In this document: piece by piece, positions 8,928 through 16,361 of the stretch
Numbering within the stretch: the first letter of the stretch is position 1
How the letters are laid out: each line of letters starts with the position of its first letter
Origin: Streptomyces vietnamensis
GTDB taxonomy: Bacteria; Actinomycetota; Actinomycetes; Streptomycetales; Streptomycetaceae
DNA: 64,000 nucleotides
Direction of reading: 5' to 3'
Assembly (NCBI RefSeq): GCF_000830005.1
Contig: NZ_CP010407.1
Location: forward strand, 7,018,001 to 7,082,000
Translations under genes and position numbers: made by a program
The notes under the pieces: generated by a model
What the model was told of the DNA's origin: nothing
Database searches by the model: none
Seen by the model: only the letters and a program-made list of their open reading frames with translations

Positions 8928-9953
8928 ATGGCCATGCCGCTCCGTCAGTCCATCCGGGTCGGGACCTACCTCTTCGAACAGAAGCTCCGCAAGCGGGACA
9001 AGTTCCCGCTGATCGTCGAGCTGGAGCCGCTCTACGCCTGCAACCTCAAGTGCGAGGGCTGCGGAAAGATCCAGCACCCGGCGGGCGTCCTCAAGCAGCG
9101 CATGCCGGTCGCCCAGGCGGTCGGCGCGGTCCTGGAGTCCGGCGCCCCCATGGTGTCCATCGCGGGCGGCGAGCCCCTGATGCACCCTCAGATCGACGAG
9201 ATCGTGCGCCAGTTGGTGGCCCGCCGCAAGTACGTCTTCCTCTGCACCAACGCCCTGCTGCTGCGCAAGAAGCTGGAGAAGTTCACCCCTTCCCCGTACT
9301 TCGCCTTCGCCGTCCACATCGACGGGCTGCGCGAGCGGCACGACGAGTCCGTCGCCAAGGAGGGCGTGTTCGACGAGGCGGTGGCGGCGATCAAGGAGGC
9401 CAAGCGGCGCGGCTTCCGGGTCACCACCAATTCGACCTTCTTCAACACCGACACCCCGCAGACCATCATCGAGGTGCTCAATTTCCTCAACGACGACCTC
9501 CAGGTCGACGAAATGATGATCTCGCCCGCGTACGCCTACGAGAAGGCCCCCGACCAGGAGCACTTCCTCGGCGTCGAGCAGACCCGAGAACTCTTCAAGA
9601 AGGCCTTCGCCGGCGGGAACCGGCGCCGCTGGCGGCTCAACCACTCACCGCTCTTCCTGGACTTCCTGGAAGGAAAGGCGGACTTCCCCTGCACCGCCTG
9701 GGCCATTCCCAACTACTCGCTCTTCGGCTGGCAGCGACCCTGCTATCTGATGAGCGACGGATACGTCCCCACGTACCGCGAACTCGTCGAGGACACCGAC
9801 TGGGACAAGTACGGCCGCGGCAAGGACCCGCGCTGCGCCAACTGCATGGCGCACTGCGGCTACGAGCCCACCGCCGTCCTCGCCACCATGGGCTCCCTCA
9901 AGGAGTCCCTGCGCGCGATCCGGGAGACGGTCTCCGGGAACACCCCGTCATGA
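8928..9953 (+). CDS. hpnH: Adenosyl-hopene transferase HpnH (radical SAM)
   Basis: This is a 341-residue radical SAM enzyme that adds the 5'-deoxyadenosyl group to diploptene, the first step of side-chain extension. The 4Fe-4S motif C38-NLK-C42-EG-C45 is intact, followed by SIAGGEPLMHPQ and a C-terminal cysteine cluster (DPRCANCMAHCGYEP). ATG 8928 has the very strong ribosome site AGGAGGTGA, which overlaps the hpnG stop. An ATG at 8934 is a possible alternative. The stop overlaps the next gene (ATGA). Confidence 0.95.
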   Translation: MAMPLRQSIRVGTYLFEQKLRKRDKFPLIVELEPLYACNLKCEGCGKIQHPAGVLKQRMPVAQAVGAVLESGAPMVSIAGGEPLMHPQIDEIVRQLVARRKYVFLCTNALLLRKKLEKFTPSPYFAFAVHIDGLRERHDESVAKEGVFDEAVAAIKEAKRRGFRVTTNSTFFNTDTPQTIIEVLNFLNDDLQVDEMMISPAYAYEKAPDQEHFLGVEQTRELFKKAFAGGNRRRWRLNHSPLFLDFLEGKADFPCTAWAIPNYSLFGWQRPCYLMSDGYVPTYRELVEDTDWDKYGRGKDPRCANCMAHCGYEPTAVLATMGSLKESLRAIRETVSGNTPS

Positions 9954-11335
9954 CCGGCGGGTTCGACCTGCGGGCGCTGCTCTCCGAGCGCGGCGCGGAG
10001 CGGTACGAGCTGCACGCCAAGTACCTCAACCACCAGCTGCCGCGCATGCTGCACACCATCGGCTTCGACAAGGTCTACGAGCGGGCCGAGGGCGCCCACT
10101 TCTGGGACGCCGACGGCGTCGACCACCTCGACATGCTCGCCGGCTTCGGCGTGATGGGCCTCGGGCGGCACCACCCCGTCGTCCGCAAGGCCCTCCACGA
10201 CGTCCTGGACGCCCAGCTCGCCGACCTCACCCGCTTCGACTGCCAGCCGCTGCCGGGACTCCTCGCCGAGAAGCTGCTCGCCCACAGCCCGTACCTCGAC
10301 CGGGTCTTCTTCGGCAACAGCGGCACCGAGGCCGTGGAGACCGCCCTCAAGTTCGCCCGGTACGCCACCGGGCGGCCGAGGATCCTCTACTGCCACCACG
10401 CCTTCCACGGGCTCACCACCGGCTCCCTCTCCGTCAACGGCGAGCAGGGCTTCCGGGAGGGCTTCGACCCGCTCCTGCCGGACACCGCGATCGCCCTCGG
10501 CGACCTCGGCGCCCTGGAGCGGGAGCTGCGCAAGGGCGACGTGGCCGCCTTCGTCGTCGAGCCCATCCAGGGCAAGGGCGTCCACGAGGCACCGCCGGGC
10601 TTCCTCCGGGCCGCCCAGGACCTCCTCCACCGGCACGGCGCGCTGCTCATCGCGGACGAGGTGCAGACCGGCCTCGGCAGGACCGGCGACTTCTACGCCC
10701 ACCAGCACGAGGAGGGCGTCGAGCCGGACCTGGTCTGCGTCGCCAAGGCGCTCTCCGGCGGCTACGTGCCGGTCGGCGCCACCCTCGGCAAGGACTGGAT
10801 CTTCAAGAAGGTCTACTCGTCGATGGACCGGGTCCTGGTCCACTCGGCGAGCTTCGGGTCGAACGCGCAGGCCATGGCCGCCGGGCTCGCCGTCCTCTCG
10901 GTCATGGAGGACGAGGGCACCGTCGCCCACGCCCGGCGGATCGGCGACCTGCTCTCCGGCCGTCTGAAGGAGCTCGTGCCCCGGTACGAGCTGCTCCACG
11001 AGATCCGCGGGCGCGGCCTGATGATCGGGATCGAGTTCGGGCGGCCGTCCTCGCTCGGACTGCGCGGGCGCTGGACGATGCTCCAGGCGGCCCGCAAGGG
11101 CCTCTTCGCCCAGATGGTCGTGGTTCCGCTGCTCCAGCGGCACAGGATCCTCACCCAGGTCTCCGGGGACCACCTGGAGGTGATCAAGCTGATCCCGCCG
11201 CTGATCATCGACGAGGCGGACGTGGACCGGTTCGTCACCGCCTTCACCGCGGTCATGGACGACGCCCACGGCGGCGGCGGACTGATGTGGGACTTCGGAA
11301 AGACGCTGGTCAAGCAGGCGGTCGCGCAGCGCTGA
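9950..11335 (+). CDS. Class III PLP aminotransferase, HpnO-like (aminobacteriohopanetriol synthesis)
   Basis: This is a 461-residue fold-type I aminotransferase of the ornithine/acetylornithine type. PLP features include NSGTEAVETALKFAR, the Asp in LLIADEVQTGLGRTGDF and the Schiff-base Lys in CVAKALSGGYVPVGA. As the last enzyme of the operon it most likely transaminates ribosylhopane to aminobacteriohopanetriol, the hopanoid reported from Streptomyces. ATG 9950 overlaps the hpnH stop by 4 bp. As I recall the S. coelicolor cluster, ispG and dxs lie between hpnH and this gene; neither is present here. Confidence 0.88.
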   Translation: MTGGFDLRALLSERGAERYELHAKYLNHQLPRMLHTIGFDKVYERAEGAHFWDADGVDHLDMLAGFGVMGLGRHHPVVRKALHDVLDAQLADLTRFDCQPLPGLLAEKLLAHSPYLDRVFFGNSGTEAVETALKFARYATGRPRILYCHHAFHGLTTGSLSVNGEQGFREGFDPLLPDTAIALGDLGALERELRKGDVAAFVVEPIQGKGVHEAPPGFLRAAQDLLHRHGALLIADEVQTGLGRTGDFYAHQHEEGVEPDLVCVAKALSGGYVPVGATLGKDWIFKKVYSSMDRVLVHSASFGSNAQAMAAGLAVLSVMEDEGTVAHARRIGDLLSGRLKELVPRYELLHEIRGRGLMIGIEFGRPSSLGLRGRWTMLQAARKGLFAQMVVVPLLQRHRILTQVSGDHLEVIKLIPPLIIDEADVDRFVTAFTAVMDDAHGGGGLMWDFGKTLVKQAVAQR

Positions 11336-11367
11336 CCGGATTTCGACACGGATTCCCGACGGGGGTT

Positions 11368-11400
11368 TGCCTCTGAGGCAAGAAACTTGCCTCAGAGGCA
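11368..11400. promoter_or_regulatory. Perfect 33-bp palindrome before the XRE-cupin gene (operator)
   Basis: Arms TGCCTCTGAGGCAAG (11368-11382) and CTTGCCTCAGAGGCA (11386-11400) are exact inverse complements around AAA. Each arm also contains its own 13-bp palindrome (TGCCTCTGAGGCA and TGCCTCAGAGGCA) with centres 20 bp apart, so two dimers could bind on one face of the helix. It lies 21 bp before the regulator start. There is no T tract, so operator is preferred to terminator. Confidence 0.75.
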
Positions 11401-11421
11401 CGATCCTGGCGGAATGGACGC

Positions 11422-12051
11422 ATGGACCACGTCCCCGGGGGCACCTCCCCGGACCCCGCCATCCCCGGCGTCCTGCCCGACGTCGCCCCGCAGCTGCGGG
11501 CCCTGCGCCGCCGCCGGGGACTCACCCTGGAGGCCGCCGCCCAGCGGGCCGGCCTCTCGCCGGCCCACCTCTCGCGCCTGGAGACCGGGAACCGGCAGCC
11601 CTCGCTGCCGATGCTGCTCGCCCTGTCCCGTATCTACGGTACGACGGTCTCCGAGCTCCTCGGCGAGGCGCCGCCCGAGCGCGACCCCGTCGTCCGGGCC
11701 GACCGCTCCGAACCCGTCGAGGCCGACGGCTGGATCTACCGCCAGGCGGGCGGCGCCGGGCGCGCCCTCCAGTGCCTGCGGGTCCACGTGCCGTACGCCA
11801 CCCGGGCCGACATCGTGCGCGTCCACCCCGGCGAAGAGTGGATCCACGTCCTGGAGGGCCGGGTGCGGCTCGCGCTCGGCGAGGCCGTCCACGTCCTCGA
11901 TCCCGGGGACAGCGCGCACTTCGACTCGCTGACCCCGCACCGGATCGGCGCCGCCACGCCCGGCGGGGCCGAGCTGCTCTTCGTCCACACCCTGATGCAG
12001 AGCCCCGTCGCCGAGCTGTGCCTCGGTGACGGGACCCCGCACCGGCGCTGA
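11422..12051 (+). CDS. XRE-family regulator with cupin domain
   Basis: This is a 209-residue protein. The HTH_3 domain covers about residues 20-80 (RRRGLTLEAAAQRAGLSPAH, then LSRLETGNRQPSLPMLLALS). A small double-stranded beta-helix cupin covers about 105-200 (VHPGEEWIHVLEGRVRLALG, PGDSAHFDSLTPHRIG). ATG 11422 follows a GGCGGA. The palindrome just upstream suggests autoregulation, and its place at the end of the hopanoid operon suggests a link to membrane lipid control. The ligand is unknown. Confidence 0.88.
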   Translation: MDHVPGGTSPDPAIPGVLPDVAPQLRALRRRRGLTLEAAAQRAGLSPAHLSRLETGNRQPSLPMLLALSRIYGTTVSELLGEAPPERDPVVRADRSEPVEADGWIYRQAGGAGRALQCLRVHVPYATRADIVRVHPGEEWIHVLEGRVRLALGEAVHVLDPGDSAHFDSLTPHRIGAATPGGAELLFVHTLMQSPVAELCLGDGTPHRR

Positions 12052-12084
12052 CGTTCCATGAAGATTCTTCAGGAAAGGACCGAC

Positions 12085-12240
12085 ATGTCCGAGAAGTCCG
12101 TAGCGGTCACCGGCGAAGAGCGCGGTGAAGGCAAGTTCCCCAAGGGGCTCGTGCTCCGCCTCTTCGCCTATCTGATCGCCGGCCACCTCTTCGCCGGCTT
12201 CCTCTACCTGCTCTTCATGCTGGGCGGGCAGAACCAGTAG
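12085..12240 (+). CDS. Small single-span membrane protein (DUF6126-like)
   Basis: This is a 51-residue protein with a charged N-terminus (GEERGEGKFPKG) and one hydrophobic helix (LVLRLFAYLIAGHLFAGFLY). ATG 12085 is preferred because AGGAAAGG (12071-12078) precedes it; an in-frame ATG at 12058 would add nine residues. A small membrane protein commonly follows the XRE gene at the end of Streptomyces hopanoid clusters. Its function is unknown. Only 3 bp separate it from the convergent phosphatase gene. Confidence 0.75.
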   Translation: MSEKSVAVTGEERGEGKFPKGLVLRLFAYLIAGHLFAGFLYLLFMLGGQNQ

Positions 12241-12243
12241 GCC

Positions 12244-13065
12244 TCAGGCGTCGGTGACCAGCCGCTCCCGCAGCCGCTCGCGGGTCTCCGGGGCCAGCTT
12301 CAGGCCCTCGGTGAAGTAGGCGTCCACCGAGCCCCAGGTCGTCTCGATCGTCTCGAACGCGGCCCGCAGGTACTCCACCCGCGCGTCGAAGAGCGGACTG
12401 AGCAGCTCCATCACCTCGGGCGACATCGCGTCCGGGGAGGTGGAGCTGCGGCGCACCTTGTAGCGGCGGTGCGGGGCGTTCGACTTCACGTAGTCGGCCT
12501 CGATCGCCTCCCGCTCGACCCCGACCGCGAGCAGGGTGATCGCGATGGCGACCCCGGCCCGGTCCTTGCCGGCCGCGCAGTGCAGCAGGGCCGGGATGCT
12601 CTCCTCCGCCATGGAGTGGAGGAGCCGGCCGTGCTCCTCGGTCCGCTCCAGCACGTTCTTCCGGTACGAGTCGGACATCCGGGCGGCCGCCTTGCCGTCG
12701 CCGAGGACCTCCCGCAGCTGCGCGATCTCGCCGTCGCGCACCAGCTTCCAGAACTCCTTGCCGTCGGCCGGGTCGTTGAGGGGTATGTTCACGTTCCGTA
12801 CGCCGGGCAGCTCGACGTCCGGGCCCTCGATCCTCCGGTCCGACTCGTTGCGGAAGTCGAAGACGGTGTGCAGGCCGAGCGAGGCGAGGAAGGCGGCGTC
12901 GTCCTCCGTCGCGTGGGCGAGATGGCCGCTGCGGAAGAGGCGGCCGGGGCGGACGGCGCGCCCGTCCGTCGTCGGCAGGCCGCCCACGTCCCGGAAGTTG
13001 CGGACCTCGGTCAGCTCGGGCTCGGCGGCTTCGGCGGGCGGGACCTGCGGCAGCTGCTGCGTCAC
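12244..13065 (-). CDS. Protein-tyrosine/dual-specificity phosphatase
   Basis: This is a 273-residue Cys-based phosphatase. The P-loop HCAAGKDRAG matches HCx5R, and the N-terminal signature NFRDVGGLPTTDGRAVRPG is typical of the bacterial Tyr phosphatase family (Y_phosphatase3, MptpB-like), whose members act on phosphotyrosine, phosphoserine or phosphoinositides. GTG 13065 is preferred because AGGAG lies six bases upstream; GTG 13101 is an in-frame alternative. No signal peptide is seen. Confidence 0.88.
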   Translation of the reverse strand: MTQQLPQVPPAEAAEPELTEVRNFRDVGGLPTTDGRAVRPGRLFRSGHLAHATEDDAAFLASLGLHTVFDFRNESDRRIEGPDVELPGVRNVNIPLNDPADGKEFWKLVRDGEIAQLREVLGDGKAAARMSDSYRKNVLERTEEHGRLLHSMAEESIPALLHCAAGKDRAGVAIAITLLAVGVEREAIEADYVKSNAPHRRYKVRRSSTSPDAMSPEVMELLSPLFDARVEYLRAAFETIETTWGSVDAYFTEGLKLAPETRERLRERLVTDA

Positions 13066-13365
13066 GGCTGCTCCTGTTCTGTCGATCGGTTCCTGGGGCA
13101 ATCATCTCGGGTGGGAGGCCGGGCACGCACCCCCTCGGACGGGAATGGGTGATCTGTCCGTATTGGGGGATTCCGTATAACCCGCCCCGGTTGCAGGGGA
13201 GATGGGGATCGGCGCGTGAGCAGCGTCATAACCGTGACGGACCGTGCCTGATCGTCTTTTCCAAATACCCCCCGGGAAAAGGAGATCGAGGGGCCGTCAT
13301 CCACGGAGGGTGACCGGAATTCCGGCCGGATATCACTGAATCCCAGATCACTTGAAAACCGTGGC

Positions 13366-13395
13366 TTGTTCGCGCCGACCCCACTCGTCTAGCGT
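13366..13395 (+). promoter_or_regulatory. Sigma-70-type promoter for the riboswitch leader
   Basis: TTGTTC (13366-13371) and TAGCGT (13390-13395) are separated by 18 bp and sit immediately before the conserved riboswitch sequence, so the leader would begin at about 13401. Confidence 0.6.
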
Positions 13396-13583
13396 CGCGC
13401 TCAATCCGGACGGACCGCCGAATCCTGCCACCGACCGGAATTCGAACCCACCCGTACGAGGCAGGAGCGGGGGACCCAGGTAAGTACGCCGATCCCTTCG
13501 AAGAAGGACGGCTCGGGGTTAAGTCGCGTGAGAACGCGGCCGGACATCTCCAGTCCGAACCCGACAGCTCACCTCGCAGGCGC
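13396..13583 (+). promoter_or_regulatory. Cyclic di-AMP (ydaO-type) riboswitch
   Basis: The leader contains the hallmark blocks of the ydaO family in Streptomyces: CGCTCAATCCGG near the 5' end, GGCAGGAGCGGGGGACCCAG (13460-13479), GGGGTTAAGTCGCGTGAG, a CATCTCCAGTCCGAACCCGA block, and CAGCTCACCTCGCAGGC at the 3' end. In this genus the class lies in front of cell-wall hydrolase genes such as rpfA and turns them off when c-di-AMP is high. The LysM/M23 gene follows 16 bp later. Boundaries are approximate. Confidence 0.9.
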
Positions 13584-13599
13584 CGGAGAGGAATTCGCC

Positions 13600-14544
13600 A
13601 TGCCCGCAAAGGGTAAGCACCGCCGTGCCAAGTCCAACCGTCTGACCCGTGGCCTCGCCGCCGCCGGTACCGGTGGCGCCGTCGTCGCCCTCCCGCTCCT
13701 CGGAGCCACCGGCGCCCACGCCGCCGAGCAGGCCGCCCCGGCCGCCGCTCCCGCCCACGCCGTCGCCCAGGTGAAGGCCGCGCCCGCCGCCCAGCAGAAG
13801 GCCGCGCCGAAGACGTACTCCGTCGTCCGCGGCGACTACCTGTCGAAGATCGCCGCCGAGCACCACGTCGCCGGCGGCTGGCACAAGCTCTACCAGGACA
13901 ACCGCCAGGTCATCGGCGACAACCCCTCGCTGATCATGCCCGGCATGAAGCTCACCCTCGGCGCGAAGGGCACCGCCAAGGCCGCGCACAAGAGCACGTG
14001 GAACTCCGGCAAGAACGGCGACGAGGCCCCCCGCGCCTCCCGCAGCAGCGAGCGCGCCTCGGCCCCGGCCCCGGCCCCGGCCGCCGCGACCACCTCCTCC
14101 TCGGCGTCCTCCTCGTCGGCCGGTACGACCTCCTCCTCCGGCTGGGTCGCCCCGATCGCCGGCGCCGGCATGTCGACCCCGTACCACCAGGCCGGCTCCA
14201 TGTGGTCCTCCGGCTACCACACCGGTGTCGACTTCATCGCCTCCACCGGCACCCCCGTCCACGCGGTCGGCCCCGGCACCGTCTACTCCGCCGGCGACGG
14301 CGGCGCGTACGGCAACCAGGTCGTCATCCAGCACGCCGACGGCACCTTCTCGCAGTACGCCCACCTGTCCTCGATCTCCGTCTCCGCCGGCCAGACCGTC
14401 ACCGGCGGCGAGCAGATCGGCCTCTCCGGCGCGACCGGCAACGTCACCGGTCCGCACCTGCACTTCGAGATGCGCACCGGGCCGGAGTACGGCTCCGACA
14501 TCGACCCGCTGGCCGCGCTGCGGTCGCACGGCGTGAGCATCTGA
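13600..14544 (+). CDS. Secreted LysM/M23 peptidoglycan endopeptidase
   Basis: This is a 314-residue exported wall hydrolase. A Sec signal (hydrophobic AAAGTGGAVVALPLLGATGAHAA) is followed by a LysM domain (KTYSVVRGDYLSKIAAEH), an Ala/Ser/Pro linker and a C-terminal M23 domain. The zinc residues are visible in YHTGVDF and PHLHFEM. It should cut peptide cross-links during growth or germination. ATG 13600 is chosen over an in-frame 13528 ATG because GGAGAGGA lies at 13585-13592 and the upstream start falls inside the riboswitch. Expression should answer to c-di-AMP. Confidence 0.93.
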   Translation: MPAKGKHRRAKSNRLTRGLAAAGTGGAVVALPLLGATGAHAAEQAAPAAAPAHAVAQVKAAPAAQQKAAPKTYSVVRGDYLSKIAAEHHVAGGWHKLYQDNRQVIGDNPSLIMPGMKLTLGAKGTAKAAHKSTWNSGKNGDEAPRASRSSERASAPAPAPAAATTSSSASSSSAGTTSSSGWVAPIAGAGMSTPYHQAGSMWSSGYHTGVDFIASTGTPVHAVGPGTVYSAGDGGAYGNQVVIQHADGTFSQYAHLSSISVSAGQTVTGGEQIGLSGATGNVTGPHLHFEMRTGPEYGSDIDPLAALRSHGVSI

Positions 14545-14569
14545 CGCCACGTCAGTACGCCTTCGTCAT

Positions 14570-14603
14570 CCGGAAGTCCGGCACGCGAGTGCCGGACTTC
14601 CGG
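14570..14603 (+). terminator. Strong hairpin terminator after the M23 gene
   Basis: Perfect 15-bp arms CCGGAAGTCCGGCAC and GTGCCGGACTTCCGG flank a GCGA loop. Confidence 0.85.
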
Positions 14604-14707
14604 CGTATTCCGGCTTGGCGGAATCTTTATCGGTGGCATATGTCACCAGGCGTCAACCCCTCCTTACGGTCGCGTAGGTCACACCCGAAGGGGAAAAATG
14701 TGCTCCC

Positions 14708-15502
14708 GTGGCAGACGATTCGAGATCAACAGACAAGAACGCATTCGGGTCGTACACGGCGATCGGTGACAGCTTCACCGAGGGCGTCGGAGACCCCGGG
14801 CCCGACGGGACGTACGTCGGCTGGGCGGACCGCTTCGCGGTCCTGCTCGCCGACCAGCTGCCGGAGCACGACGACTTCCGCTACGCCAACCTGGCCGTAC
14901 GCGGGCGCCTCCTCGACCAGATCGTGGCGGAACAGGTCCCCCGGGCGAAGGAACTCGCCCCCGACCTGGTGACCTTCTGCGCGGGCGGCAACGACATCAT
15001 CCGCCCCGGGACGGACCCGGACGACGTGGCCGAGCGCTTCGAGCGCGCCGTCGCCGACCTCACCTCCGCCGTCGGCACCGTCATGGTGACCACCGGCTTC
15101 GACACCCGCGACGTGACGCTCCTCAAGCACCTGCGCGGCAAGATCGCCACCTACAACGGGCACGTCCGGGCCATCGCGGACCGCTACGGCTGCCCGGTCC
15201 TCGACCTGTGGTCGCTGAAGTCCGTGCAGGACCGGCGCGCCTGGGACGACGACCGGCTGCACCTCTCGCCCGAGGGCCACACCCGCGTCGCCCTGCGCGC
15301 CGCCCAGGTCCTCGGCATGCCGGTGCCCGCCGACCCGGACCAGCCCTGGCCGCCGGAGCCGCCGCGCGGCACGCTCGAAGTGCGCCGCGACGACATCCAC
15401 TGGGCCCGGGAGTACCTGGTGCCCTGGATCGGGCGCCGGCTGCGCGGCGAGAGCTCGGGCGACCACGTCGAGGCCAAGCGCCCCGACCTCATGCCCCTGT
15501 AG
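14708..15502 (+). CDS. SGNH/GDSL-family hydrolase
   Basis: This is a 264-residue cytoplasmic esterase/lipase fold. Block I is YTAIGDSFTEGVGD (catalytic Ser), block III is FCAGGNDI and block V is DDDRLHLSPEGH (Asp-His). The family hydrolyses esters of lipids or sugars; the substrate here is unknown. The GTG 14708 start has only a distant AAGGGGAA ribosome site. An imperfect dyad CCTTACGGTCGCGTAGG around 14661-14677 may be an operator. The last 14 bp overlap the convergent STM4011 gene. Confidence 0.88.
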   Translation: MADDSRSTDKNAFGSYTAIGDSFTEGVGDPGPDGTYVGWADRFAVLLADQLPEHDDFRYANLAVRGRLLDQIVAEQVPRAKELAPDLVTFCAGGNDIIRPGTDPDDVAERFERAVADLTSAVGTVMVTTGFDTRDVTLLKHLRGKIATYNGHVRAIADRYGCPVLDLWSLKSVQDRRAWDDDRLHLSPEGHTRVALRAAQVLGMPVPADPDQPWPPEPPRGTLEVRRDDIHWAREYLVPWIGRRLRGESSGDHVEAKRPDLMPL

Positions 15503-16352
15503 CAGGCGGCACGGCGGCGGGGATCCGCTCCAGGACCCCGCCGGCGAACACGTCGTACAGCGGCAGCGTCTCCAGGTGGACGTAGCCGATGTGGCAGTCG
15601 CAGACGGCGAGGGGGCAGGCGCGGGGACGCAGGGCGGCACGGTACGAGCCGTCGTACAGGTTCCCGAGCTCGGCCCTGACGAAGTGGCAGCGCCGCACCG
15701 TCCCCTCGCCGTCCACCGAGATCACCGACTCCCCGGTGCGGCAGGGCAGCCCCGCCGAGCGGTGCGGATGCCGGCTGTACGGGAAGAGCGGGTCGAGCTC
15801 CGTCCAGCCCTCTGCCTCCGCGTCGGTGTACGTGTGCCCCTCGGCCGCGTTCACCCAGAGGTAGACGTGCGGCGGCAGCGCGGCCCGCAGCCGGCGGGCG
15901 TCCTCCCGGTGCTCGGGAAGGCCGACCACGCCGACGCTGTACCGGACGTTCTGACGGGCGAGCTCCCGGCACTTCCCGAGGAACCGCTCGTACGGTGTCT
16001 GCCCCGGGTGGTACGTGCACCAGAGCGCCACGCTCTCCGGGTCCGCCTCGGCCAGCCACTCCGTCCGGCAGCTCAGATTGGTCTGGATCGCCACCCGCTC
16101 CACGTGCGGCAGCCGCGACAGCTCGACAAGCGCCCGCCGGTACCAGGAGCGCACCAGGCCCTCGCCCCACGGGGTGAACAGGATCCGCAGCCGGTCCCCG
16201 GTCTGCGCGGCGGCCCAGCCGGTGAACCGTTCGAGCGCGGCCCGGTCCGCGCGCAGCTGCTCCCGGCTGTCCCGGCGCTTGGCGAAGGGACAGTACGGGC
16301 AGTCGAAGTCGCAGGAGGAGAGAGGGCCCCGGTAGAGCACGGTGAGGTCCAC
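15489..16352 (-). CDS. STM4011-family radical SAM protein
   Basis: This is a 287-residue radical SAM enzyme with C14-DFD-C18-PY-C21. A second Cys-rich segment near the end (CPLAVCDCHIGYVH) could bind an auxiliary cluster or metal. It is the last gene of a five-gene minus-strand operon that matches the STM4011-STM4015 set first named in Salmonella. No reaction has been assigned to the family that I know of. GTG 16352 is preceded by AGGCGG. It starts 9 bp after the STM4012 stop. Confidence 0.88.
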   Translation of the reverse strand: MDLTVLYRGPLSSCDFDCPYCPFAKRRDSREQLRADRAALERFTGWAAAQTGDRLRILFTPWGEGLVRSWYRRALVELSRLPHVERVAIQTNLSCRTEWLAEADPESVALWCTYHPGQTPYERFLGKCRELARQNVRYSVGVVGLPEHREDARRLRAALPPHVYLWVNAAEGHTYTDAEAEGWTELDPLFPYSRHPHRSAGLPCRTGESVISVDGEGTVRRCHFVRAELGNLYDGSYRAALRPRACPLAVCDCHIGYVHLETLPLYDVFAGGVLERIPAAVPPATGA

Positions 16353-16361
16353 GGTCGCCGC

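Noticed and set aside
11368-11400. Terminator for the hopanoid operon
   Set aside because: The palindrome is perfect and has nested sub-palindromes but no U-tract; its place just before a DNA-binding regulator fits an operator better.
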